This document shows positions 11,641 to 20,860 of a stretch of DNA of 31,515 bases, piece by piece. The notes beneath the pieces are model-generated. The model was not told the origin of the DNA and made no database searches. It was given only the letters and a program-made list of their open reading frames with translations. The stretch comes from Trachelipus rathkii. Taxonomy: Eukaryota > Arthropoda > Malacostraca > Isopoda > Trachelipodidae. The position numbers and the translations under genes were made by a program. The stretch lies in assembly GCA_015478945.1 (NCBI GenBank), contig JABUQX010060242.1:1-31515 (forward strand). The letters run 5' to 3'. Positions within the stretch are counted from its first letter, which is position 1. Each line of letters starts with the position of its first letter.

Positions 11641-11860
11641 ACACGGGAGAAATAAAACAAATTTTTTTTTAAAAAAGTTAACAAAATTAAAATTTATTTA
11701 ATAACGGAGGAGCCAAAAATTAATATTGTTCCTAGTTTGGATCTTATGTAATAAATGAACCAACATTATTTTGGATTTAGTTATTTATTATAAGAAAAGA
11801 ATGGACATTCGGCGGAGTCCGCTTGTATAGGTCAAGAAGGATAGATCAAACACCAAATTA
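11641..11860. other. Non-coding AT-rich stretch
   Basis: An oligo-T and oligo-A patch near 11664-11678 is followed by unique AT-rich DNA up to the SINE-like unit. Nothing else was recognised. Confidence 0.5.
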
Positions 11861-12040
11861 GCGTTCAGTAGCTCAGCGGTAGAGCACTGTCCAGCTAAGC
11901 GAGAGACCCAGGTTCGTTGCAACTGGTCCGGTCGTTCCAGCCCCCCCACATGAGCTACATCTCCTTGCTCATACTTAAAAATTGAGCACAGGGCCCGCTG
12001 CCTCCTAGATAGTGCGTCTGGCTCATGAGAGTGGTGTTAA
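11861..12040 (+). mobile_element. tRNA-derived SINE-like element
   Basis: The unit begins GCGTTCAGTAGCTCAGCGGT and contains TAGCTCAGCGGTAGAGCAC, a near-ideal tRNA A box with a perfect 4-bp D stem (GCTC/GAGC). GGTTCGTTGC, a weak B box, follows at about 11911. The anticodon loop would read CAGCTAA, but its stem pairs poorly and the acceptor ends do not pair. The T stem CCAG/CTGG closes an 11-nt loop instead of 7, so it is not a working tRNA. A non-tRNA body of about 100 bp follows, including a C7 run, and ends against a TA array near 12050. That head-body-simple-repeat order is typical of SINEs. Pol III transcription is inferred. Confidence 0.6.
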
Positions 12041-12054
12041 ATGTATGCTTTATT

Positions 12055-12150
12055 TATATTATACTATATATATAGTATAAATATATATAATATATATATT
12101 ATACTAATATATGATATATATTATAAATATATATATAATAAAATATATAA
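12055..12150. repeat. (TA)n array abutting the SINE-like unit
   Basis: TA-rich array directly at the 3' edge of the SINE-like body. It may have grown from the element's own 3' tail. Confidence 0.75.
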
Positions 12151-12454
12151 AATAATCCAAATATCTAATTTGTATTATCATTGCTTCTCTACTCCTTTAG
12201 TCTAGATTCATTAAGTTTTAAATGAAATAAATAGCCTATAGCTTCACTCTTGAATAAGCTATAGTGTAAAGCAAAAAAAATATATATAATTTTTTTTACT
12301 TGTAACTCATGCCCCCTCAATTCAAATACAGCATTTCTTAATGTAGTATTGCCCATAAATAAATAGAATATTTTACATTTTCATTGATCAAGGTGCGTTG
12401 TCGTAAACGCCAAAAAATATATAAAATATGGTCTAAATAAGAGTCTGTATATCT
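12151..12454. other. Non-coding AT-rich stretch
   Basis: About 300 bp of ordinary AT-rich sequence between two TA arrays. No gene or element was recognised. Confidence 0.6.
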
Positions 12455-12462
12455 ATGATATA

Positions 12463-12494
<32 letters not shown>

Positions 12495-12800
12495 TATATT
12501 ATATATATTATATATATGATAATATATATAATAATATATATATATAGTATAAGTTATATATATTTATTATATTATAAATATATATATATATATATTATAT
12601 AATATATATATATATATATATTTATATATTTATTATATATTTTTATATATAATATAAATATTATAATATTATAATATATATATATGTTATATATATATAT
12701 ATATATAATATATATATATATATTATATATATTATAATATATTATATATATATATATTTATAATATAGTATATATTATAATATTATTTATTAATATCTTT
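12455..12800. repeat. Long (TA)n microsatellite
   Basis: About 345 bp of TA repeat, nearly pure in blocks, with TAA/TTA interruptions; one of the longest arrays in the window. Confidence 0.9.
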
Positions 12801-13189
12801 GAAAATCTATTGACAAGCATGTAAAGTTGGGGATAATAAATTTTGTAATGTAGTATCTGATCAAAATAAATAGTGAGCTAGATTCATTTATTCATTCACG
12901 ACGCCAAGAAATGTCGTCTGTGTGACTCAAGACTTGCAAGTGTCTTTAAGAGGTTTTCTTCATTTTTTCAAGAGTGTAAGAATTTTTTCAATTCCTCCTT
13001 CTTTAGTACTTATTTGTTGGTCAACCTGGCGACCGTAAACTATTCTACAAGTAATCTTTCATCATCATTTACGTCTCGACGAGATTTGTCAAGAAGGACG
13101 TCTTGGGGCTTTTAAACATTTCACGACTTCGATTTTACTTAAACGTCAATCAATCATTTTACTGTAAGAAGGGTTTGTGGATTTAGTAG
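12801..13189. other. Non-coding stretch
   Basis: Ordinary-complexity DNA between the long TA array and the purine-rich LINE. It is slightly pyrimidine-biased and has no recognised feature. Confidence 0.55.
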
Positions 13190-13366
13190 AGGTGGATTGC
13201 TAAGGCGTAAATGAAACTAAGTTAAAGGGGAAGAGGGAGATGGACTTTGGAAAATATAAAGGTATGATATTATCAGGGGTGAAACGAGAGAGTGAGGGCG
13301 AGGGAAGGGGTGGAAATAGGAAGTGAGGAAAGAGGTGATGGATAAGGTATAGAGAATGCAGCCGAA

Positions 13367-14160
13367 GTGAGTTCGAGGAATAATGTGGGTAAAAAGCGTA
13401 AATTAGGGGGAAATAGTGGGTTTTTTATGCGCAATATGCACAGTGAATGGGGCGAGGGAGGAGAAGAGAGAAAAGATTTTGGAGTGATTGAAAGTTGGGA
13501 AAGTTTCGGGGTAAATGATAAAATATGTCTATTGGGTAAATTTGAAATCGGAGTGGGATAGAGGGGTGGAAGAATAATAGACATTGGAGGGGGGAGAGGA
13601 ATGTTAATGGAGAAGGTCTGTTAGAGTTGTGTGTTGAAAGAAAATGATAGTGGGAATTCTTCGATTAAAAAAAGTGAAAAATCATAAGTATACATGGAAA
13701 GAGTGAGAAAACGGGGGGGAGGGCGGTACTGATTATGTGTGTGTTAAATGGGAAGGATAGAGGTAGATTACTAATGTAAAATGTATTAGAGGGCGGGGAG
13801 GGATATCGGATCATTATGAGTGGTTTGCTAAGAATAAGGGTGGGAGCCATGAGGTTACGGTAGGGAGAAGGGGAGAAAAGAGAAGTAGAAGTGATAAAGG
13901 TGGAAACTTGGAGAACAGAGGTAAAGAGGGAGTTATATGGGAGGTATGGAGGATAGGTGGAGAGACGTGAGAAGGACGGGAATTGGGGAGGTGGAGGGGG
14001 AGTGGATGAAATTTAAAAGTATGTTAAGAGGCTAGAAGGGTATGTGGAGTAAAAAGGGTGGTGCAAGCAGAAGGAAAGGGCGTGAATGGAATGAGGAGGT
14101 GAAGGAGATGGTGAAGAAGAAAAGGAGCTTAAGTGCAAATGGTTGGGAAGTATTAAATAG
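13367..14160 (+). pseudogene. LINE-1 APE endonuclease remnant and linker
   Basis: Segments in shifting frames resemble the second half of a LINE endonuclease. GVIESWESFGVND corresponds to the GV.GxxGxxGxNDNG region. GEGLLELCVER corresponds to the G.RLLDLC block. ISDHY (13803-13817) carries the conserved Ser-Asp-His whose histidine is catalytic in APE-type endonucleases. The N-terminal catalytic half (the LQET-type motif) is not visible. After it, EWNEEVKEMVKKKR is the WWNEEVKE-like linker that precedes RT in this LINE group. Stops and frame changes interrupt it throughout. Confidence 0.6.
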
Positions 14161-14290
14161 TCAAGGAGACATAACAGATCCATGCCTCGCTCCGCTATTA
14201 ATATTAAACCATTCAGTCTCAACTCCATTTATTTTTACGCACGCTTCACTATCGACATACAATTATTATAAAAATGTCTATAAAAATAAG
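14160..14290. other. Candidate insertion inside LINE-1
   Basis: Within the otherwise purine-rich LINE, about 100-130 bp switch abruptly to C/T-rich sequence. They interrupt the linker region between the EWNEEVKE block and the RT domain. Purine-rich LINE-like sequence resumes near 14290, where WKRWGGDF at about 14353 fits the RWGxDF linker motif. I do not recognise the inserted piece. Confidence 0.45.
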
Positions 14291-14378
14291 GAGAGAAAGT
14301 AAGAAAATTAGAATATAGAAGGGTGAGTGGCTCAATTGAAACTAAATAGGGATGGAAGAGGTGGGGTGGAGATTTTAA

Positions 14379-15830
14379 GTGGCTTATGATGATAGGAGGG
14401 GAGGGGAGGAGATATTGCAAGAGGTGAGGAGGGGAGGGCAGGGAGGGAGGCAGGGAGGAAGGAATACAAAGTGGATGGAATTATTAACGGCCTTAAATAA
14501 AGTAAAAAAAACAGGAATATCCGCAGGTTTGGATGGTGTGAGAATGGAAATGTTTGCAGACGGGAGGTAGGGGGTGGAGAATGGCTGTTAGGGTATATAT
14601 ATAATGTTGGGGGAGAGGTCCAGCAGGATGAGAGGATGTGTGTTTGGTTGCCAGCTGTATAAGGGAGAAAGGGGATAAGATAGGCATTGGTGGGAATTAA
14701 TAGAGGTATATGTCTTTTAAGATGTGTACGGGAAAGTGCAAGAGAAATACTGAGAGAGATGAGAGGTTTAAAACGAGGGAAGAATGGGGGAAGGAAAAGG
14801 AGGATTTTAGGGAGGAAGATGGTGTGTGACAAGTGTTTACACTAAAGATGCATGTGGATGGAAAAATATAGAGAGGAAAGGGAAAGTGTATGGGTGTGTT
14901 TTTTAGATTTAGAGAAAGCATATGAATAGAGTGAGGAGAAGGTGAATTGTGGGAGGGTGTTGGATGGAGAAATAGGAGTGGGGGTAAATTAGGTAAACAG
15001 GTATTATAAGGCTCTTTTAATAAGAACTAGAATGTGGTGTGAGAGGTAGCAGGGGAGAGTGAGATTGTTTGGGTGGTGAGAGGATTGAGGCCGTGGGTGT
15101 GTAATGTCGATCCAGTGGCTTATTCAATTTGTTTATAAGGAGAGTGTGCGAAAGAGGATGAATTGTGAGAAAGGAGGGGAGGTGGGGTGGAGATTGATAG
15201 AAGGGAATGATAGAATGGGAATGACATGATTATGGTTTGCGGACGGATACGTCTGCTTTAGTGCGGAAGATATGACGGAAGGGATGAGGAATTTGGTGAA
15301 GGAGTTTGAGAAGAATGTGTTGGACAAAAGGGCTTAATATAAATTTCCCAGGAAATGAGTAAAGTGTGTAGTGAATTTAGGGGAGAAATAGAGGTGGGGA
15401 GGTGAGGTTAGGAGATAGGGGGTTGTAGTATTGGAAGAAGTAAAAGATTTAGAATATTTAGGGTGGATTTGGTAAGGGGGAGGATGAAGAGGAGATATGA
15501 ACATTAGATAGGGATGAAGGAGATAGTCTGAGTGGTTCTCGTGAGAGAATTATGGAAAGGTGGGGGAATTTATCACAGAAAGTTAAGATAAGTATTTTTG
15601 AAAAAATTTGTGTACCAGTGGTGTTGATGGGTGTGAAACGTGGAGGTTGAATGCCAGGTCCAGGAAGAATTTGGAAGTATTTGAGATGAAGGGGTTGAGA
15701 GCGTTTTGGGTGGGTTAGCAAGCAGGGAGACGGATAGGAATAGGGTGGTAGGTAGAGATGTGATTGGGAGAAAGGGGTTGGTGGAAGAGCGGAGAAGGGA
15801 TTTAAGATGGTATGGCATCTAGTGAGAATG
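14379..15830 (+). pseudogene. LINE-1 reverse transcriptase remnant
   Basis: The RT fingers motif appears as SAGLDGVRMEMF (LDGV at 14529-14540), matching the usual AxGxDGVxxE(M/L). The palm begins with VCFLDLEKAYE (14894-14926), whose Asp aligns with the first catalytic aspartate. RGLRPWVCNVDPVAYSI (15076 on) matches the RGLRQGCVMSPxLFN block, with several substitutions. The catalytic FADD is FADG (15236-15247): the second aspartate is Gly, so even a repaired frame would lack polymerase activity. VLDKRA and LEYLGW match the later RGLxxN and F.YLG positions. LRWYG (near 15802) and RRRWMDGI (near 15892) form the C-terminal tail. Several frameshifts and stops separate these blocks. Confidence 0.75.
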
Positions 15831-16041
15831 AGAACAGAGGTAGGAGAGTTTGGGAGGCGGAGGGATAGGAAGGAGAGGAAGGAGGGACGAAGAAGGAGGT
15901 GGATGGATGGAATACAGGAGATGCTGGAGGAGGGAGGGATATGTAGTGAAAGGTGAAAGGAAGGATGGGATAGAGGGGTGGAGGAGGTGGTGAGGGCGAG
16001 ATGAGAGGGAGTGTGAATGAAGAGCTGTACGTACCACTACA

Positions 16042-16055
16042 CCCGCTTAAGCGGG
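16042..16055. repeat. Perfect 14-bp palindrome at LINE-1 3' end
   Basis: CCCGCTTAAGCGGG is fully self-complementary and lies between the last coding remnants and the A-rich tail. In several LINE and SINE families a 3' stem-loop is the RT recognition structure. As RNA this would give at best a 5-bp stem with a TTAA loop, so that role is inference. Confidence 0.7.
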
Positions 16056-16067
16056 AAAAAGTGAAGG

Positions 16068-16091
16068 TTAAAATAAATAATAAATAAATAG
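16068..16091 (+). repeat. LINE-1 3' tail, AAATAAATA-type short repeat
   Basis: Repeats of the AAATAA/AAATA type follow the palindrome by about 12 bp. A simple-repeat tail here marks the 3' boundary of the retrotransposon. Confidence 0.7.
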
Positions 16092-16099
16092 AATATAAT

Positions 16100-16102
<3 letters not shown>

Positions 16103-16158
<56 letters not shown>

Positions 16159-16159
16159 A
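16103..16159. repeat. (GA)n microsatellite
   Basis: About 28 GA units with a single interruption (AGAAG) near 16134, starting about 12 bp after the LINE-1 tail. Confidence 0.95.
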
Positions 16160-16500
16160 ACCCATCAACAATAAGTTAATTTAGCAATGATTGAAATCAT
16201 ATTTTTAAATTTTAGTCAATCACATCAATAATTACCAATTAATTTAAATGGCGGATAATTGCTATTATTTCTCTTAATTATTACTTTTAAACAACATTTA
16301 TTACAAATCGATCATGCTTCCAAAGAGGTTCTTTGATTTAATTTTACCATTAATCAATCGCGAAAGTAAATTAACTCTCTCAATTTAGTAACTGCTTTTA
16401 CATTTATAGCATTTAAAATACAGTTTAAATTAAATAATTGGGAAAAAAATGATGCAAGGAATTGAGAAATTCTTTTTGAGTTATATAGTGTTTAATAAAC
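16160..16500. other. Non-coding spacer between the two LINEs
   Basis: AT-rich unique sequence with no gene or element recognised. It separates the 3' ends of two oppositely oriented LINEs. Confidence 0.6.
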
Positions 16501-16604
16501 TGACACACCCATAAGCCACAACACCAACACAACAACAACACCAACAATCTAACCACCAACACACCAACAACCAACACACACAAACTACAACACACACACA
16601 CACA
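16501..16604. repeat. CA/CAA-rich simple repeat
   Basis: About 100 bp of CAACA, CCAACA and CA units end in a short pure CA run just before a TA array. The minus-strand frame across it translates to a low-complexity Cys/Val-rich peptide and is not a gene. Confidence 0.85.
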
Positions 16605-16731
16605 TAATATCATTATATATTAATATACTATATATTATATATATATATAATATATATATCTAATATATATATATATTATATAATATAATATATATAATTA
16701 CTAATAGTATATATATATATATATATATAAT
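16605..16731. repeat. (TA)n microsatellite at LINE-2 3' edge
   Basis: The TA array ends within a few bases of the last LINE-2 codons, so the element's 3' terminus abuts or lies inside the array. Confidence 0.85.
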
Positions 16732-16999
16732 TCTCAGTGATACCTCGTATATGTATGGCGTATGCACCTGTCAGCTGTCTTGCGCGAAGCTCCTCCATCG
16801 CCGTGATCATAGTAAACTATTTCCCTCCTCCACCTCCTTCCATAGTCATACCCTCCTCTAACAGCTCTATGTACACCCATCGCTCCACGCATCATCCTCA
16901 ACGGTCCTCCCACTCTCTCTTCCCACCCGCGATGCACTCATAACCTTTTCGCACACCTATTTTCTTCCATCCTCTCACATGTCCGAACCATCTTAACTG

Positions 17000-18260
17000 T
17001 CCTCTCTCCACCAGTTCTAATATACTCTCCACCCAAAACCGCCCTCACGTCATCATTCCTCTCCTATCCAATCTTTGTCCATTACCAAGCCTCGGGTGTA
17101 CCATATGCTAGATATGGGTCCTCATAGATGCTAGGTATATATATTATTTATGACTTTCGCTCTTATATTAAGGTCTTTGCAAAAGGGTATCAATACGACC
17201 AGTTGTCCCATTAAACTTTCCATTCTATGGGTTCAACTCCTGAACTATCATGTTTACTCCACAATAACTCTAATATATTCAAACTGATTCGTGGTTCAGT
17301 ACTTCCCCTCCAATTCTATAAGTTCAACTTTCTGCTCCCACTCACCATCATAACAATCCGTCTTTTCCCTATTGGTTTATCATTCCTCTCAAATAGAGAC
17401 TCGTCCATGCACTATAACCTCTGCAGAGCCTCCTGATCCGGATCAAACGCCAGAAAGCATCCGCGTATCAAAGACTCTCCACATACCTTTCCGTACCACC
17501 TTGAGGCCACAAATCAAACGTTTAAGAACAAATATTGGGGAAGTACACTTCCTTGTTTTACACCTGTGTTATTACCAAAACAACTACTATCATCCATCTG
17601 TGTTTTCACCTTGCAAACTGTCCACATACGTGCTTTTTATAGCTCTTATCATTTAGTAGGCAACTCATAGCTCCCTTTCATCCAGGATCCTCCAAAATCT
17701 CCTCGGAACACGGTCAAGCGCTTTTCTAAATCGATAACGGCCAAATATGCTTTCCTGTTAAATTCATAAGTCTTCACACATCAATACTTTAAGTGGAAAA
17801 ACCAAATCAATTAGTGATACTTTCGTCGAAACAATGCTGCATTCATTCAGTTTATGTTCGAACTGTCTACCTCAATCTATCTCCAATTCTCTCGTGACAC
17901 ATTTGATATATGCAATCAAATCCAATCCCGCTGTAATTTTTTACAGTCGTTTTAAATCGGCCTTTCTATATATATGACAAATACGATTTATCCAACTCCG
18001 GTGTTTTCTTACGTTCCAGCATCTGTCAATTCTACGTCCATCCCCACAACAACACCGCCTTCAACAGCCTCTCAAATCTTCCACAAGGACGGCCATAATC
18101 TCGCCTGCATAACCATTACCGTTTTTACAATCTTCCCTCGCTGTTCACCTCCAGGTACAATTGCCACTCTCCCCGACTCTTCCAACCCCGCATGTCGTTC
18201 TTCCCATTGTTCCTCTTCTATGTTATTAGGGATATTCAACAGCTGTTTGAAATATTCCTT
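17000..18260 (-). pseudogene. LINE-2 reverse transcriptase remnant
   Basis: In order on the minus strand: a WKEYFKQLLN-like start in shifted frames (about 18255), KNYSGIGFD for KNYRGISLL (near 17930), ERIGDRLR for the RIxxRLR block, and ALDRVPRRFWRIL (17723 leftwards), which aligns with the AFDRVPR core after the first catalytic Asp. A QGSVLSP-like block follows near 17540. CFLAFDPDQEAL (about 17455-17425) replaces the usual FADD active site, so the catalytic pair is broken. VEL.ELEGKY and GEVLNHE correspond to the late RT E.YLG region. QLRWFGHVRGW (about 17002-16969) opens the C-terminal tail. Multiple frameshifts separate the blocks. Confidence 0.7.
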
Positions 18261-18266
18261 CCACCT

Positions 18267-18635
18267 TCAGCTAATATCGGACGGGCATGTCAATAATGTT
18301 CCATTTTCATTTTTTATTGCAAAGTTTGGTGGGATAGAGACCTTTCTATAGTTTTTTGCAATTCTGTAGATTAGCTTTCTCGTCCCCTGATGGCTTTCCT
18401 CCAATTCTCCTTCAATCCTTTCAAAAGTTTTCTCCCTTTCTCTTCTTTTTATCCGTCCAGCTTCTCTTCTCGCTTCCACATATTCCTCCCTCTCCTCCAC
18501 TCCTCTCGTCTTAATCCACCTTCTCAAACACTTAATTTTTCTCTTTACCACCGTCTGAACTTGCTCAATCCCCCATGGCGTTTGTTTCTTTTTTCTTCTA
18601 TGGGTTGTCTTCACTTTCACAAGATTCTCAGACAA
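18267..18635 (-). pseudogene. LINE-2 linker between endonuclease and RT
   Basis: An uninterrupted 122-codon segment, the best preserved piece of the element. It is basic and charged: KKKQTPWGIEQVQTVVKRKIKCLRRW, EEYVEARREAGRIKRRER, GELEESHQGTRKLIYRIAKNYRK, then IKNENGTLLTCPSDI. This matches, in order, the WWNEEV...VKRK...W, YxxARREAKR, KLFYxxxKNxRK and IKDENGxLLTDPxEI blocks that lead into RT in arthropod LINEs. The second W of the WWNE motif is Gly here (WGIE). The ATG at 18635 is probably not the native start, because homologous sequence continues upstream in other frames. Confidence 0.8.
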
Positions 18636-18639
18636 ATCC

Positions 18640-19761
18640 TACAGGGCGCCCCTCAATGCTCTCCAGCTCTCGTCCACCTCCTCATCCATCACCACATTCC
18701 TCCTTTTATCTTCCATTTCCCTCTTAAATTTTTCTCTATACTCGGCTTCTCCAACTTTTCCACATGAAATCTTCTTCTAATCCTTTACATTATATGGTTT
18801 TAACACAAAATTTATTCTCTCTTTCCTACACCAAACGGTGACGCGAGTCTCTCCAAATCGAGTATGCTCTTACGTTTTAAACAGTCTTTAATTATTTGTT
18901 AGCATTAAGTCAATCATTGATTCTCCCGAATCTCCCCCTCTCCATTTCCATCTGTACCACGTCCATTTGTGGCTTTCTCTATGGTTGTAAAAAAGTGTTC
19001 ATCACGGCTCTCTATCATTCGTAACACAAAAATCTATAAACCTCCTGCAGGGTTCCCTTCTCCAATACAAAACACCGATCACCCCTCCCCCCTCGTTGGT
19101 CTGTCCACATGTCGTTAAGTACACAACCAATTTACGATGTTTTCTGATGTGACGCTCTCGCTCTTCACATTTTGTAGCTCTTCGAAAGAAAGTCTCTCTT
19201 TTCCAACAAGTCTTCCTTGTTGGGCGGCATAACACTGAATAAACTCAGATCCAATTCCGATTGTTTTGATCGAGAACGCCAGTGATCCTTTTCATTTACT
19301 GTCTATCCACTTACTCTTGTGCTATTCTGGGTGTCAAATCTTTCCCAAACACAATGATTTCATCTGTGTGTCCTCATATAGAGAAGCTGTAATCACATGC
19401 AGAACCTCACCTGCACCGATAGTCGGTTTCACAAACTCCGTAGAAATCATCTTAAGTCAATTCATCAGAGCACCATCCTCCTCCTCCTTTTCCCTATAGT
19501 GTCGCCACATTTAAAGTATCAACCCCAGGTTTCTTTTAGTAATTCTCAATTCGTAGTCCAAATAAGCGCGTCTTTGATCAAAAGGTTTCCAAGGGTTCCG
19601 AGGCAAGACATGAGTTTCTTGAGCAATTGATGAGGGTTGTGACATATGCTAGACCTATCCCAACACCATTTAGGGAGAGTAGAATGGCCAAAAGAGGGTT
19701 GCCAGGCCTCAGAGCCAGCGAAGATAATCTTCCAAATTGACAAACTGCATCGAATCTTCAC
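18640..19761 (-). pseudogene. LINE-2 endonuclease remnant
   Basis: Reading leftwards from 19761, frames contain SFEELQNVKSES, then GVIGV and RRFIDFCVTND (about 19041-19015). These match the EELQ..., GVxGxxGxGERNxEGxRxxDFCxxN and following blocks of APE endonucleases in RTE-type LINEs. Next come HFFTTIEKATNGRGT, the frame-shifted relic of the NTFFxxRESHKWTW block, and LT.C.QIIKD-type remnants of the IDY/IDL motif. Stops and shifts interrupt it, so no catalytic protein can be made. The start codon region is uncertain. Confidence 0.6.
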
Positions 19762-19784
19762 ATGCTAGGCCAGAAATATTTATA

Positions 19785-19915
19785 ATTAGTAGTAATATAT
19801 ATATACTTATATATTATAATATAGTTATATATATAATATTAAATCTAATATATCTTATTATATATATTTTAAATGTATCTATCTAATATTTATCATACTA
19901 TATTTATTTATAACG
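19785..19915. repeat. (TA)n-rich array at LINE-2 5' edge
   Basis: Interrupted TA/TATAA array directly outside the start of LINE-2. Confidence 0.8.
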
Positions 19916-20349
19916 GCTCATGTTATTATGTGCCATAAAGCTGAGTCAATTTATTTCCCATAAATTACGTATCGAACAAAATGTAGAACACCGCACGCGC
20001 ATAGTAACAAGAGTTTGAACTATTTTGTGTATTTATATGACTTGTTTTTTTTATTTATTAAGCAACGATGGAAAGTGGAAGATAAAATATAATATTAATA
20101 CTTGTTAGGTTAGGTAAGGTTTGTTTAGGTTACATTAGGATTAATTAGCTAATTGAGTATGTCACTGAATATTTTTGTAGCACCATTAAAAGGTGTGAAG
20201 CTCTTTATACATAACAGTTTTATCTTTGACTCAATCAGTTGTTATTTGGAGTTTCTCAATTATTCGAATTCATGATTGATTAAATATGGAAACCTGTACA
20301 AATAAAAACATGATCCATACACCATCTATATAGTAAAGATGAAACAGAT
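19916..20349. other. Non-coding stretch with short TTAGG-like patch
   Basis: Anonymous DNA. At about 20104-20135 there are two adjacent TTAGG units and two degenerate ones (GTTAGGTTAGGTAAGG). TTAGG is the arthropod telomeric unit, but this is far too short to be a telomere. Confidence 0.45.
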
Positions 20350-20860
20350 ATATTAAACCTTATATAATATATTATTATTATTATTTTTATATATAATATA
20401 ATAATATACTTACATAATATATATATAGATTATGAAGTATATTATATAAATATATATTATATATATATATATATATACTATATAATATATATAATATATA
20501 TATAATATAATTATATATATTATATTAACATTTATGATATATATATATAGATATAATATAATATATATTATAATATTATTATTATATTAGTAAATATATA
20601 TATATAATATATAAGTAAATATATAAATAAATATATTATATTTATATATATATGATATTGTGTATTTAGTGGTTATTTGTTAGGGTTGTTGGGATTATAA
20701 TATATATATATATATATACTATATATATATCTTATATACTATAATAATATATTTATATATAATTATATATATATATATATTATATATAATATATATATAT
20801 ATATATATTATATAATAGACTATTAGATATATATAACATATATACATTATAATAAATTCA
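20350..20860. repeat. Long (TA)n arrays
   Basis: About 510 bp of TA-rich arrays with a 40-bp unique island near 20660-20700; one of the largest low-complexity blocks in the window. Confidence 0.9.

Larger units (their letters stand above)
13190..16091 (+). mobile_element. Decayed non-LTR retrotransposon (LINE-1 of window)
   Basis: This is a plus-strand LINE whose sense strand is extremely purine-rich. Domains appear in the normal order: the C-terminal part of an APE endonuclease (GEGLLELCVER at about 13603, ISDHY at about 13803), a basic linker (EWNEEVKEMVKKKRSL at about 14087), the RT domain (AGLDGV, FLDLEKAYE, FADG) and a C-terminal LRWYG and GRPR-like tail. It ends with a palindrome at 16042-16055 and an AAATAAATA-type tail. 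The APE-RT layout and the LRW(Y/F)GH...RW(M/I)D tail are typical of RTE-like and related arthropod LINEs; the exact clade needs a database search. The 5' end is missing or too decayed to see. Many stops and frameshifts make it non-functional. Confidence 0.85.
16735..19775 (-). mobile_element. Decayed non-LTR retrotransposon (LINE-2 of window)
   Basis: On the minus strand, about 3.0 kb can be followed from an N-terminal endonuclease through RT to a C-terminal tail, nearly the full length of a compact single-ORF LINE. Blocks in order are: EELQNVK and VIGV...RRFIDFCVTND (endonuclease), HRESHKWTW-like and MIDLMLTNN-like blocks, the WGIEQVQTVVKRKIKCLRRW linker, NYSGIGF, ALDRVPRRFW, a GSVL-like block, a degenerate FADD, GEVLNH, and QLRWFGHV near the end. 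It is the same general EN+RT layout as LINE-1 but clearly a different subfamily or age. Frameshifts are frequent. Both outer edges lie next to TA arrays. RTE-like affiliation is likely but not proven. Confidence 0.85.

Noticed and set aside
11861..11945. Functional tRNA gene
   Set aside because: The acceptor ends do not pair, the anticodon stem is mismatched and the T loop has 11 nt. A SINE or tRNA pseudogene fits better.
13273..13584. 103-codon minus-strand frame
   Set aside because: Antisense shadow of LINE-1, with the same Pro/Ser/Leu composition and no domain.
14332..14832. Longest open frame in the window (166 codons, minus strand)
   Set aside because: It is antisense to the purine-rich LINE-1. 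The lack of C on the sense strand removes stop codons from the other strand and yields a Pro/Ser/Leu-rich artefact.
17974..18351. 125-codon plus-strand frame
   Set aside because: It overlaps the LINE-2 RT remnant on the opposite strand, and the translation has no recognisable domain.
18390..18767. 125-codon plus-strand frame rich in Phe, Ser and Pro
   Set aside because: Antisense to the well-matched LINE-2 linker on the minus strand.
20100..20140. Telomeric TTAGG repeat or interstitial telomere
   Set aside because: Only about two exact adjacent units occur, with degenerate neighbours; such short matches are common by chance.
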